This document shows positions 51,862 to 61,756 of a DNA stretch of 62,743 bases, in pieces; the first letter of the stretch is position 1; the number at the start of each line of letters is the position of its first letter. Origin of the DNA: a virus. The stretch spans positions 1 through 62,743 of the IMG/VR virus record IMGVR_UViG_3300030019_000034; one strand, written 5' to 3'. A program made the translations under genes and the position numbers. The notes below the pieces were generated by a model that saw only the letters and a program-made list of their open reading frames with translations, ran no database searches and was not told where the DNA came from.

Positions 51862-51960
51862 GATTTACGATTCTGAGGTAAAAGTAATGTCTTGCTATAA
51901 ATAAAAAAAATATTTTGATTAAAATTTTTGGATTTACCCAAAGATTTAACTCTTGTTAAG
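51862..51960 (-). promoter_or_regulatory. Promoter copy D for the sigma-like gene
   Basis: Minus strand: AAATCTTTGGG, then exactly 50 bases, then TACTTTTA (TAnnTTTx), at the same spacing as copies A and B although the sequence between has diverged. Precedes the gene starting at 51845. Confidence 0.6.
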
Positions 51961-51995
51961 AAAAAACTTTGAATAAACCCAACAAAATATATATT

Positions 51996-52430
51996 TCATA
52001 AGATTCTACAAACTTCATTTTTAGAAGCAACTTCATATTCTTGTCGTTGTTCAGAGTATAAAGTTAAAGTTTCATCTTCATTTATTTGATCTAATATCCA
52101 AATATCTCCTCTAAAAGAAAAATCATTCCCAATAGAATAATAATTCTTTAAATCTGATTCGCTCAATTCAAATTTAGGTTTTCCTAATTTATCAAATAAT
52201 TCTCTTTTTATTTCTTGCATCTTCGAAGAATTATTCAATATGCTGTCCAAACAATTTCTCTTTGCTATATCATTTATCTTTTCGGACTTATAATTTAAAA
52301 CTCTCTGATAATAAGATTTATCAGATGGGCTAAAATAGATTTTCTTTCTAAAGTCGGCAATCAAATACTCTCTTTGTACAGCAAGAAAATATTCTGCCAC
52401 TGAAAGGTTTCTTGTTTTATTTATTGTCAT
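51996..52430 (-). CDS. Hypothetical protein
   Basis: 144 aa. Helical N-terminal two-thirds; beta-rich end (FRGDIWILDQINEDETLTLY). Follows the primase gene in the transcript. Not recognised. Confidence 0.6.
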   Translation of the reverse strand: MTINKTRNLSVAEYFLAVQREYLIADFRKKIYFSPSDKSYYQRVLNYKSEKINDIAKRNCLDSILNNSSKMQEIKRELFDKLGKPKFELSESDLKNYYSIGNDFSFRGDIWILDQINEDETLTLYSEQRQEYEVASKNEVCRIL

Positions 52431-52438
52431 ATTATTAA

Positions 52439-53407
52439 TTATTTTAATTTACCTATAACATCTGTTACAAAGTCTCTAGGCTTTTGTATATGATTGAAAA
52501 CTTCTAATGCTTCGTCTTCATTACATTCGTCTATATCCTTTTTCATTGTATAAGTAATACCTGTGACAAAATAATTTTCAAGCTCTAATCCATACCTCTT
52601 TATATCCTTAATGGCATCAAAATCGTATAACAAAATTACATTTGTTACTCCCTTTATTCTTAACTTTTTAGATTGTTCAGGAGATATTTTTTTACCGAAC
52701 GTACAAACACATTTTATCTCATCTCCTTCCCAAAGTTTCAAAACTTTATCAACAGATATTTTATCAAATATCCCTTCGACCAAAATAACGGATAAAGTAT
52801 TTTTTGTTATTTCATCATATCCAAATAATAATTCGGCGAATTTTGTACCAACACTATTATTGTACCTCCTTTTATCTATAGGTACTTTTTTATCTCCATA
52901 TCTTCCAACAAAACCCTTTATTTTTTCTTGATCAAAGACAGGTATCAAAACATAATTTTCATATTTTCTAAATAAATTTGTAGCTCCTATATTATATCTT
53001 TCACAATCTTCTGAAGTGACACCTCTATTTTTCAAATAAACGGTACTATTTTTAGAGACTTTCCAACCAACGGGCATCTTTATAACGGGCAAGTCAGTTA
53101 ACGCTATATCGTCTTGCTTTAACTCTTCCTCTAACATCCCTCGAAGACTTTGAATAGTTTCTCTATTTTCAACGGTCGCCCCCTCTAACAAATAAGTCTT
53201 TCCGAGTTGTTTGAGCAATTTGTATATGCTTCCAAATTCTCCGCATTTTTTACAATCAAATAATTGAGTTTCTTTTGATATATAAAAATGAGAAGATTTT
53301 CCACAAAAAGGACAATCGCATATGTATTGTCCTCTACTATTCAACTTTGGATTTATCAATAAATCTCTAAGGTCTGAATCATCTATCGTCTTTGTCTTTC
53401 TTTTCAT
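52439..53407 (-). CDS. DnaG-like DNA primase
   Basis: 322 aa. N-terminal zinc site CDCPFCGK...FDCKKCGEFG (C32, C35, C52, C55), catalytic core with FVGRYGDKK, and a Toprim domain with LVEGIFDKI near 205 and LLYDFDAIKD near 257. Lacks a long C-terminal helicase-binding domain. It overlaps the DnaB-like helicase gene by 29 bases; together they form the primosome. Confidence 0.9.
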   Translation of the reverse strand: MKRKTKTIDDSDLRDLLINPKLNSRGQYICDCPFCGKSSHFYISKETQLFDCKKCGEFGSIYKLLKQLGKTYLLEGATVENRETIQSLRGMLEEELKQDDIALTDLPVIKMPVGWKVSKNSTVYLKNRGVTSEDCERYNIGATNLFRKYENYVLIPVFDQEKIKGFVGRYGDKKVPIDKRRYNNSVGTKFAELLFGYDEITKNTLSVILVEGIFDKISVDKVLKLWEGDEIKCVCTFGKKISPEQSKKLRIKGVTNVILLYDFDAIKDIKRYGLELENYFVTGITYTMKKDIDECNEDEALEVFNHIQKPRDFVTDVIGKLK

Positions 53408-54770
53408 TTTTACAATCGTATTCGTCCCAATCAGTTGCCATTGTTCTTTTTCTATCGTAGAATCTAGCGTATGAAAAATTAGTACATATATGTATAGGGT
53501 CTCCGTTTTTGTAATCTCGAAGCTTATCAGTATTTAGACGTATCATCTCTTCTTTCGATTCATCCCTTGTAGCATTTAAAGTAACAAAAATATCGAATGG
53601 TCTAAGTTTTCCCTTATCCTCACTTAATTGAGCGCGGGTAATTACAAATTCTGGGTCGTTTTTGCTTTCTTCTGGAATATTACTACTTTGAGTTGCCGCA
53701 TGAACCACCGCATTGAATTCCATAGCTAACATCTTCATACCTTTTGCTAATTTAGCTTGTCGAAAACGTTCTTCGCCAGGAGTATAATTATGTCCGTCTC
53801 CTACTTCTAATAATTCTAAATAATCTACTATAATAACATCTATTTTGCCATATTTTTTCTCCATCTCTTTCACTTCTCTTCGAATATCAGGTAAAGTTTT
53901 GGCATTAAAAGTTTCTTCAGAAGAGATAAATATATCAGATTTTTTTAGTTTTTTAATTATACGTCTAGTTACTTCCATTTTTTTGCTAGATATATTACCA
54001 AGTTTAACCTCTTGATAAAGCGTTCCCGTCCAAGCTGCGTCATATCTATCAGCACATTGTTTAGCCGTTCCCTCTAATTGAAAATGGGCTACCCGAAAAC
54101 CCTGTCTAGCGGCAGCTACTCCTAGAAAAACCAAAAGTTGGCTCTTACCTGTTCCACTATCTCCCAACCAAAGAACACACTCTCCCGTTTCTGGTCCACC
54201 GCAATCACCTCCTAGACGGTAATCAATTTCATCAATAGTAGTTGGTATTTTGTAATATCTCTGATAATCTTCGCTGTTACGACGCGCTTGACGAACTTCA
54301 AAATCTGCAAATACTCGTTCAAATTTGGCGTCTTGAATAGAAAACTTACTAAATTCTTCAGCATACTTTACAAAAATATCATAAGCTTTATCTTTTTCTC
54401 CGCGATTATAAACATCAGTTATCGAATCGTTTGCCTCTAAAAACTTCATTTTCTTTATGAACTTTTCAAAGGTATCTACTATCGTTTCGTGACCTCCATT
54501 TTCATCTATTTCAATATCCGAAATTTCTTCTACCTTATCAAGAACTTTTTCATCATCCGAAAAGTTTTGTTGAAGTTGACCTATCGTCGGAATCTTCCCC
54601 GTCTTATCATAACGTTTTGTTAACCATTGCCATAACTTCTTTTCAGATTCATTTTGTAAATACGAAAATTTTAAATATTGTCTAGCTATATCAAATACAG
54701 TCCTCTTACTTAAGGCTGCAGCGAATAGCTCAACGGTAAAATTATTAGTTAAAATATTATCTTTCGCCAT
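53379..54770 (-). CDS. DnaB-like replicative helicase
   Basis: 463 aa. An N-terminal helical domain (about 1-160), then a RecA-type ATPase domain: ECVLWLGDSGTGKSQLLVFL (Walker A), AHFQLEGTAKQCADRYDAAW, IDVIIVDYLELL (Walker B) and a later sensor region HAATQSSNIPEES. Hexameric 5'-3' helicase at the fork. Confidence 0.9.
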   Translation of the reverse strand: MAKDNILTNNFTVELFAAALSKRTVFDIARQYLKFSYLQNESEKKLWQWLTKRYDKTGKIPTIGQLQQNFSDDEKVLDKVEEISDIEIDENGGHETIVDTFEKFIKKMKFLEANDSITDVYNRGEKDKAYDIFVKYAEEFSKFSIQDAKFERVFADFEVRQARRNSEDYQRYYKIPTTIDEIDYRLGGDCGGPETGECVLWLGDSGTGKSQLLVFLGVAAARQGFRVAHFQLEGTAKQCADRYDAAWTGTLYQEVKLGNISSKKMEVTRRIIKKLKKSDIFISSEETFNAKTLPDIRREVKEMEKKYGKIDVIIVDYLELLEVGDGHNYTPGEERFRQAKLAKGMKMLAMEFNAVVHAATQSSNIPEESKNDPEFVITRAQLSEDKGKLRPFDIFVTLNATRDESKEEMIRLNTDKLRDYKNGDPIHICTNFSYARFYDRKRTMATDWDEYDCKNEKKDKDDR

Positions 54771-55344
54771 ATCCTCTTTTGAAATATATTTTTACATACT
54801 CTTGTTTAAGGAGTTCTTTACATTCTTTTTTGAAAACACAAGTCGCGCATTTACTACTCTTATGAAAATATAGAGTAGTATTAGCTATGCACCATAAAAA
54901 CCCACGCTTTGTATTATGATAATCAGATTTGAATTTTTCTTCCACTGATCTTACAGACGTTATTATTTCGCTTATATTAGTTTGTTTCTTTGTTACATTT
55001 ATATTATATTTTTTCTTTAAACAAGCTCTAGTAATATATACGTTGGTAGATATACTACACTTATTCCACCGATTTATAGCCGACTTTCCAAAAACCCAAC
55101 TAAAACGTACCTGACGGGAATAATCCTTTTCAGAACCATCATTGAACCAACTTTGAATACCATATTCTACAAACTTTCTTACAAAGTCTTCTCCGACACT
55201 AGGATAAACGCTCATAAAATACTTCCAACACTCGGTATCAGAATTATTACATTTATAATTGACCTTTCTTTTTGTTACTTGTCCCAACAATTCTATGAAT
55301 GTGTCTACAGCATATCTGAAAAGTCTCTGTCTTTTGAAAACCAT
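54757..55344 (-). CDS. Hypothetical protein between helicase genes
   Basis: 195 aa. Overlaps both neighbouring helicase genes (14 and 40 bases). Ends with a Cys trio (KCATCVFKKEC) that may bind metal with another ligand. Helicase loader (T4 gp59 position) is one guess from context; no sequence support. Confidence 0.6.
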   Translation of the reverse strand: MVFKRQRLFRYAVDTFIELLGQVTKRKVNYKCNNSDTECWKYFMSVYPSVGEDFVRKFVEYGIQSWFNDGSEKDYSRQVRFSWVFGKSAINRWNKCSISTNVYITRACLKKKYNINVTKKQTNISEIITSVRSVEEKFKSDYHNTKRGFLWCIANTTLYFHKSSKCATCVFKKECKELLKQEYVKIYFKRGYGER

Positions 55345-56810
55345 TTTTTAGTCCACCTTTCTATTGTTTCTTTCCAATCGTCTATCGAAGTATCAAGTAT
55401 TCCAACTCTTTTCTCTCCGATAGCTCCGATATATGTATTTAACCTTGTTTCCGAGTGTTCAGAAAAATAAGCGTCATATAAATCAAAAAAATCTATTATC
55501 AAGCTTCTACTCTTAGTTTTTGTCGCTCCAAGTACACGACCCTTCTTTTGAATCGTATTTGCGTCTTCTAACCCGCCATCAACATTTATCAATACTTCGA
55601 CTTCTGGCAAGGTAACGCCCTTCTTAAAGATATTCGAAGCTAAGAGAAACCCTCCCTTTCCTTTTAAAAATTTATTCTTTGATCGTTCGCGTTCTTCTGC
55701 CTCCGTCACTCCGCTGATAAAAGGTATTCCCGAAAGCTTTTCCATATTGCTACCATGCTCTACGCTTTGGAAAAGTACTAAAGTTTTTAAATTAAGCTTA
55801 CGTAATATTTCAATCGTAGAAAGAAGTATTTTATTTCTAATTTTATTTTCAAATATTACTTTTTTTCTATAACCATTATAGTCCTCCACTTCAACGTCGT
55901 AATCAATATCATTATGATCAATAAGTAACATAAAAACTTTGTAATCTGACAATACCTTTCTATCTCTTAGACTTTTTTCAGATATTGTATAAACTACATC
56001 TCCGCTCCATTCTTTGAGCTTAAGATTTTGAACAAATGTTCCTGTGCGATATGGCGTAGCCGAAAGGCACAGCTGATATTCTAACTTCTTCGCTTTTTTG
56101 TAAGTCTTAAGTTTAGCGTCTGAACAATTATCGTGTATTTCATCTATGCAAAGAAACTTCAAATCTTTTATATATTTTTCTAACTCTCCCTTTTTCTTTG
56201 AATCTTTGCAACGCTTCGAATAAGTACTTTGAATAGTTTGTATCATACCAACTGTAACTCTCTTAGAAGTATCTACACTTCCCGCTCTTATTTCTCCAAC
56301 CTCTATTCCTCCATACTTTTCAAAATATTCTTTTATGTCCGAAACTACTTGAGTAAACAAAGTTGTATTATCAGTGCAAAACAAAAAATTTCCTTCATCT
56401 GAAGTAAGAAATATTCTTAAAATCTCCGACGCTATGAAAGTCTTACCTCCACGTGTTGGAACAACTATTATTCCAAATCTTCGTTTATAAAATGCTTCCA
56501 CGGCGCGTCTTTGATGGATATATTTTCCTGACATTCTATCATCAATCTTTACGTTTTGTGGTATTTCAAGAACATAATCGTTCTTTTGGTATGGTATTCC
56601 ATTTATTCTGATATACTTCTCCAAAGTATTTATCATACCTATTTTAAAAGTCATTTTTCGTTTGTCAAATTTTTCTATCTTACTAGAATAAGCAAATGGG
56701 TCTGGATTTTTAAAAGTCAAAGCCTTTGCTACATGCCTTATTCCGTCTCGGCTTGATAGCTTGAACGAATATTCAAAATTGTTTGTCCTTTCTATGATTA
56801 CACTTGACAT
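55305..56810 (-). CDS. UvsW-like SF2 DNA helicase
   Basis: 501 aa. N-terminal domain of about 90 residues, then motif I VVPTRGGKTFIASE, motif II LCIDEIHDNC, motif III LSATPYRTGT and C-terminal motifs (NIFKKGVTLPEVEVLINVDG, QKKGRVLGA). T4 UvsW unwinds R-loops and branched DNA, shifting replication to the recombination-dependent mode; the same role fits here. Confidence 0.9.
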   Translation of the reverse strand: MSSVIIERTNNFEYSFKLSSRDGIRHVAKALTFKNPDPFAYSSKIEKFDKRKMTFKIGMINTLEKYIRINGIPYQKNDYVLEIPQNVKIDDRMSGKYIHQRRAVEAFYKRRFGIIVVPTRGGKTFIASEILRIFLTSDEGNFLFCTDNTTLFTQVVSDIKEYFEKYGGIEVGEIRAGSVDTSKRVTVGMIQTIQSTYSKRCKDSKKKGELEKYIKDLKFLCIDEIHDNCSDAKLKTYKKAKKLEYQLCLSATPYRTGTFVQNLKLKEWSGDVVYTISEKSLRDRKVLSDYKVFMLLIDHNDIDYDVEVEDYNGYRKKVIFENKIRNKILLSTIEILRKLNLKTLVLFQSVEHGSNMEKLSGIPFISGVTEAEERERSKNKFLKGKGGFLLASNIFKKGVTLPEVEVLINVDGGLEDANTIQKKGRVLGATKTKSRSLIIDFFDLYDAYFSEHSETRLNTYIGAIGEKRVGILDTSIDDWKETIERWTKKWFSKDRDFSDML

Positions 56811-56816
56811 TATTGT

Positions 56817-57127
56817 ACTTTTAATCTATATTATTTTTAGGAGATAGGGGAACAAAGAAGTTTCCCCCTTAATCCCCCTATAACAAAACTATACGTTATC
56901 TTTAGTATGATGGGTGAGAGTTGTTAGAAGTTACCCCTTTATTATCTTAGAACATTGCTCTCAATTGAGTTACTGGCGTTTTTGCGTTTACTCAAATTAT
57001 AATAACGTTGAAACGTTAAATTATTATTTTCAATCTAACTATCCGAACTTTCATGTATTGTTGTGCGGATAGTTAGATTGAATTTGTATACTGTTATCAC
57101 GCCAATTTAATTTTTTAATTTAACTCA
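56817..57127 (-). other. 311-bp non-coding region between fibre and helicase genes
   Basis: No gene seen. It holds the long hairpin at 57029-57082, a small palindrome AACGTTGAAACGTT (57004-57017), and on the minus strand a TAGTTTTG box (TAnnTTTG type) about 80 bases before the UvsW-like start, followed by G-rich runs (GGGGGATTAAGGGGG). Probably terminator plus promoter; it may separate the virion and replication transcripts. Confidence 0.55.
57029..57082 (-). terminator. 17-bp perfect hairpin after the fibre gene
   Basis: TTCAATCTAACTATCCG pairs perfectly with CGGATAGTTAGATTGAA around a 20-base loop; the minus strand continues AAATAATAAT. It ends the fibre transcript; the unusual stem length hints at extra function such as 3'-end protection. 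Confidence 0.75.
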
Positions 57128-60100
57128 TTATGCAGTATATAAATGAAATGTTGTTGATTGGTCCGTATACAATTTGGGGATTGTCCGTATTTCCGATGTG
57201 TATCCAGACTTTGAAACTGTTACTTTAGCAACGCATTCAGATATAATATCTTTTATTTTAAATAATCCATTAGCATCTGTTATGGTGGAATACCCACTTA
57301 TTCCTGACACATTAGTATTATTCCCTAAAACTATATTAACTGAAGCTCCTTGAATCGGAGTAGAATTAGAATCCATTACTGTCCCTGAATATGTGTATGG
57401 TACGACTATATTTCCTGTAATGAATCTGTATAGAATATCTGCATATCTTTGGTGTCCGGCATCATTCGGGTGAATACCTTCATAAAATAATTTAGAATAT
57501 ACATCTGAGAGATACGGATTCATATCTCCTAAGGTAAACATATCACATATTGGCAATCCCCAAAATTTAGCAAATTCCTTAATTCCATCTACATAATCTT
57601 TTAAATATAATCCGCAACTGTTTTTCTTTCGAGAGCCATCAAAAGAATTTTCAACTGATGAAGTATAATAGTTTTTATGTATAGGAGTAATAACTATAAT
57701 ATTAACATGCCCTATTGTATCATATATGTTTTTTAATGCCTGATTCATTCCACCCAAAGTTGTTGTTACGTCATAGTTAGGTACCATAACCCCGCTAACA
57801 TCTGTATATACACTCCCTAACGGAACAGACATCCCGTGATCATTAGTGCCAGCTTCAAATAATACTATTTTTTCATTACCTGTTAGGTTTGCAATAGTTC
57901 GAGAGTATAATCCTTTTTGGGTACCATAATTTGTAACCATCCACGCGTTTGATGAATTGGAGACATCCCCATAACACCATCCCCCTTTGGCTGTAGCTCT
58001 ATTAGGGGTCATCCCTAATCTAATGGATAATAGATTCATGAAACAATGAGAAACATCCGATGCCATAGCACCCTCTCCGATAGAATCTCCAATTATAGCA
58101 AGAACATTTTCATTCAATTCGGATTGTGGGTCTAAAACTTCTTTAGTATAATCAGTAGCAAAAACTTTTGAAAAATTGCTATCCACTGATACATTCTCTA
58201 AAACAATTCCAAGGTTAACTACGCTATAAGTTGGCATTAATGAAAATAAATATACTGATTTTGTCAATGCAGGAATAGTTACTCTTTTATTAGTCCAATT
58301 TATTTCATCGATTTGAGATAAAACATTAAAAGATGAATCATAAAATATTGCTGTATAGAATCTATAAGTATCATCATTAGCAATAGTAAAATAAACGTCT
58401 ACTCCTAATACAATAGGACTAGAAAACGATAATATTGCTCTATTTTTATTTGATCCTCCCATCGAAATACTCCCACTATAATATATTGATCCGTTCACTT
58501 GTTTGTCTAGTGAATTAAAATTTTCAATCGAAGCATCTATCATTGAAGATATACTTACAACTTTAATTGATAATTCAAAGGTAGTAGCAATGGTTACATT
58601 ATTTGTTGTAAATATATAAATAGACTTAGTTAACGCTGGAATAGTAACCTTTTTATCCGTCCACCCTGTTGCATTTATCTGTCCTACTACATTTGTAGAG
58701 GAATCATAGAAAAGTAATGTTTTTACCTTTAATACATCATCATTTGGTATATAAATATGAGATTCAGTATCTTCCGATATAGCATTAGATAAAGCAACTA
58801 TTGCTCTATTTGTATTTATTGGAATGGTATATGAACTACCTATGATAGTTGAATCATAGTTCACTTGTTTGTCTAGTGAATTAAAATTTGACTTAATAGT
58901 ACTTAATTGAGTAGGAAGACTAACTGTCTTAACAGAAATAGAAACGTTCGTCTCTACAGTCATATTATTTGTTGTAAATATATAAATAGACTTAGTTAAC
59001 GCTGGAATAGTAACCTTTTTATCCGTCCACCCTGTTGCATCTATCTGTCCTACTACATTTGTAGAGGAATCATAGAAAAGTAATGTTTTTACCTTTAATA
59101 CATCATCATTTGGTATATAAATTTGTGCAACGATATCTCTTATATATATATTAGGGAGTGTAACAATTCCCCTATTTGTATTTATTGGAATAATAGAAGT
59201 TCCATCAAAAAAGGTTGAATCCGTATTATCTATTGAGTTTTTATACTCCTCGTAGGGAGTAATAGCATTTCCAAGTCTTATATCTAAACCCGTATATGTA
59301 TTATTAGAGTTAAGAAAGTTTACGGCAATATGTGAACAGTTAATAACATTGCAGTCAATTTCATACACGCCATCTGAAAATAATCCTATTTTCCCATTTG
59401 TGATTGTCCCATTAGATATAAATGTTTCTCCATTAAAATAATTAACATTATTGGGTATTCCCCCTGTCACGTAAATTTTATTAGAAATTATAGGGAGAAA
59501 TGTTGTTTTAAACAAATTATTTAATAAGAGAACCCCGTCATTAAATAAGAGACCGTTAATTAATTTATATTTACCAAAATAAGAATCCTCGTAAGATCTG
59601 TAAGAATTAAATACTACTGTACTTATCAATACTGTATTTGTTTTTTGTACCGGTCTAAAATATTTTATATTAGAATCCAGGGATATAATTTGTGACTTTG
59701 AATATAGCAATACGTCGTTTACTACTTCTACATAATTCAAATCAGTGTCATAAAAATATATTATCATATTTTCCTCTGAAAGTATAAAAATTAAATCATC
59801 TATTGATATAAATTCCTTAGTTCTTAATCTACTTGTTGAATCTTCATTTATCCCAGAACTATTTATACCTCCAATTTCCCAATTATCAGAATTAATTCCA
59901 TTTATAGAATCTACATTACCTTTTATTTCTCGTACAGAATTGGAAGAAGCATTATCTAATTTATCGGTAATCCATTCCGTCCCGTTCCATTTAATGGAAT
60001 AAATAGAATCTTCTGTTTCAGTAAAAGATATACTGAAATTTGTAAGTACATTACTACCTACAACAGCATTATATAAATAATACTTTCTATCGTTGATACC

Positions 60101-60835
60101 ATAAGTTAAGGGAACTGTAGAAGTTGTTGCGATGCCTAAATAGAGATAGCCTGATGATGATAATGAATTAATTGTATCGTCTAATAATTTGCTACTTGGA
60201 GAAGTATTTACGTTTTGACTTCTAACTTGTTCTACTTGAAAATTAAAAGAGCTTTGAAATTTCCAACCTCCTGATATTCTGCTGTAAATCGCATTTTCAG
60301 AAGGAGTTGTTGAATTTACTACAGTTATTATCTCTCCTTCTTTTATAGATTTTCCATCTGTACCAATAGGATTTACAGAATCTGCATTCATAGAAGCTAC
60401 AGAATCATAAGTTTTTTTTATATTATAATTATAATAAAAAGTACCGTTAGCGACATTTACTATTATATTAGTTTCAAATGTATAAGCAGACCAATGTTCT
60501 GTATCCCAAACAAATATTACAAACATACCTTCTAAATCTCCTGTTGTAATAGATATTGGATTCCCCGTACTATCTATAAAATTTGTAAACACTTTAGTCA
60601 TATTTTGGGATATTCCCGCTATATAACAAACTTTACCAGAATTAGGTTGTACTGGCATAGTTGTAGTATCTGCTATGCCTATTAAAGTACTTGTTCCGAT
60701 TAATTCTACACTACGTATATAATCAAGCATATTTAACTCATACGCTTGTTGAACATCTGGTTCAATTTCAGTTCCCGCAGCTCTTCCTGTCAAGGCACTG
60801 ATTATCATCTCTTTGGTATCATTGTATCCTGCCAT
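57128..60835 (-). CDS. Tail fibre with repeated modules, SGNH hydrolase and Ig-like end
   Basis: 1235 aa. The N-terminal anchor (DTKEMIISALTGRAAGTEIE, then LNMLDYIRSVEL) is of a type seen in Bacteroidota-phage tail proteins. Three ~120-residue repeats (VKTLLFYDSSTNVVGQI, KKVTIPALTKSIYIF) span about 550-900. An SGNH/GDSL hydrolase domain follows: IIGDSIGEGA near 915 (catalytic Ser), FEAGTNDHG near 997 and EGIHPNDAGH near 1120 (Asp and His). The last ~90 residues are a carboxypeptidase-regulatory/Ig-like domain. Likely a receptor-binding fibre that deacetylates surface glycans. Confidence 0.85.
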   Translation of the reverse strand: MAGYNDTKEMIISALTGRAAGTEIEPDVQQAYELNMLDYIRSVELIGTSTLIGIADTTTMPVQPNSGKVCYIAGISQNMTKVFTNFIDSTGNPISITTGDLEGMFVIFVWDTEHWSAYTFETNIIVNVANGTFYYNYNIKKTYDSVASMNADSVNPIGTDGKSIKEGEIITVVNSTTPSENAIYSRISGGWKFQSSFNFQVEQVRSQNVNTSPSSKLLDDTINSLSSSGYLYLGIATTSTVPLTYGINDRKYYLYNAVVGSNVLTNFSISFTETEDSIYSIKWNGTEWITDKLDNASSNSVREIKGNVDSINGINSDNWEIGGINSSGINEDSTSRLRTKEFISIDDLIFILSEENMIIYFYDTDLNYVEVVNDVLLYSKSQIISLDSNIKYFRPVQKTNTVLISTVVFNSYRSYEDSYFGKYKLINGLLFNDGVLLLNNLFKTTFLPIISNKIYVTGGIPNNVNYFNGETFISNGTITNGKIGLFSDGVYEIDCNVINCSHIAVNFLNSNNTYTGLDIRLGNAITPYEEYKNSIDNTDSTFFDGTSIIPINTNRGIVTLPNIYIRDIVAQIYIPNDDVLKVKTLLFYDSSTNVVGQIDATGWTDKKVTIPALTKSIYIFTTNNMTVETNVSISVKTVSLPTQLSTIKSNFNSLDKQVNYDSTIIGSSYTIPINTNRAIVALSNAISEDTESHIYIPNDDVLKVKTLLFYDSSTNVVGQINATGWTDKKVTIPALTKSIYIFTTNNVTIATTFELSIKVVSISSMIDASIENFNSLDKQVNGSIYYSGSISMGGSNKNRAILSFSSPIVLGVDVYFTIANDDTYRFYTAIFYDSSFNVLSQIDEINWTNKRVTIPALTKSVYLFSLMPTYSVVNLGIVLENVSVDSNFSKVFATDYTKEVLDPQSELNENVLAIIGDSIGEGAMASDVSHCFMNLLSIRLGMTPNRATAKGGWCYGDVSNSSNAWMVTNYGTQKGLYSRTIANLTGNEKIVLFEAGTNDHGMSVPLGSVYTDVSGVMVPNYDVTTTLGGMNQALKNIYDTIGHVNIIVITPIHKNYYTSSVENSFDGSRKKNSCGLYLKDYVDGIKEFAKFWGLPICDMFTLGDMNPYLSDVYSKLFYEGIHPNDAGHQRYADILYRFITGNIVVPYTYSGTVMDSNSTPIQGASVNIVLGNNTNVSGISGYSTITDANGLFKIKDIISECVAKVTVSKSGYTSEIRTIPKLYTDQSTTFHLYTA
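58598..58756. repeat. Direct repeat in the fibre gene, copy 1
   Basis: About 159 bp, nearly identical (one mismatch seen) to 58964-59122, offset 366 bp (122 codons). Encodes the FYDSS...IPALTK module. Confidence 0.85.
58964..59122. repeat. Direct repeat in the fibre gene, copy 2
   Basis: Second copy of the 159-bp repeat. A shorter repeat (GTTCACTTGTTTGTCTAGTG and following bases) at 58495 and 58860 has the same period. Confidence 0.85.
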
Positions 60836-60847
60836 TTTATTTTAAAT

Positions 60848-61744
60848 TTATGAGTAATCTTCTTGTTTATATTCTGTATTATAATTGCTTACGTCTTCTA
60901 CTAAATTATAACTGATCACCATCTCTACCTCTTCAGAATCATTTCTAACATATTTTTCTAAATATTCGTTTATTAATTCTTCATTAGTAGGATATTTATT
61001 CTTTTTTATTATTCTTTGTATCCATATACCAATCGCTTCTCCAGGTTGTATAACATCTTTTATCAATACCGAATTATCAGTTTTATTCTCAAATTTTCCT
61101 AAAAAATTAGCTGAAAAAGATTCGCTTGTCAAAAAAGAACAATTCAATGGAATTGTTAAAACAGTTTCATCTCTTCTTTCTATTCTGAATCTTTTTTCAT
61201 TTACTCTCTTGGCAAAATAAGTTTCATTATTACAAAATGCTTCTTCAATCGCGTCCCAAGTTCCTTCCATACCAGATTCTGAAACATCAACTACTACATT
61301 AAAAGGAGAAAATACAATCTCTTCTCCCGAAATTGCTGGATTATTTATTTCAAATTCTACCGCCGCTCTATAAAATGAAGCATCGTGAAATTCTGCATTC
61401 ATAGGCTCTTGATAACGACTAGATATATGTTCCATCATATAGCTACTCTTATCTATTCCAACTGCCGCAACCTTAAAAATAGCTTCATGATTATCATCTG
61501 TAACTAATTTTAATTCAACATCTTTTACGGCATAATCAAATTTATTTATTAATGCTACCGCTATTGTTTCTTTTTGCTTTTTTTCAAGAGTGTAAGAAGA
61601 CAATAAATCAAATAATGAATTTAATGCGTCGTTCGGAACAGGCGTTGAAGATACATATCCGCCTAAGCTTTGCACAGGATCACTTTGAGGATTACTAGTA
61701 GTTCTTGCTAAAGAAGCTCCTGCTCCTGTTAAGTATATCATCAT
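60848..61744 (-). CDS. Virion structural protein, probably tail or baseplate
   Basis: 298 aa. The N-terminus IYLTGAGASLARTTSNPQSD then SLGGYVSSTPVPND is of a type seen in structural genes of Bacteroidota phages. The middle is beta-rich. Ends 13 bases before the fibre gene and so is probably an adaptor for it. Confidence 0.65.
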   Translation of the reverse strand: MMIYLTGAGASLARTTSNPQSDPVQSLGGYVSSTPVPNDALNSLFDLLSSYTLEKKQKETIAVALINKFDYAVKDVELKLVTDDNHEAIFKVAAVGIDKSSYMMEHISSRYQEPMNAEFHDASFYRAAVEFEINNPAISGEEIVFSPFNVVVDVSESGMEGTWDAIEEAFCNNETYFAKRVNEKRFRIERRDETVLTIPLNCSFLTSESFSANFLGKFENKTDNSVLIKDVIQPGEAIGIWIQRIIKKNKYPTNEELINEYLEKYVRNDSEEVEMVISYNLVEDVSNYNTEYKQEDYS

Positions 61745-61756
61745 AATTTAAAGTTT

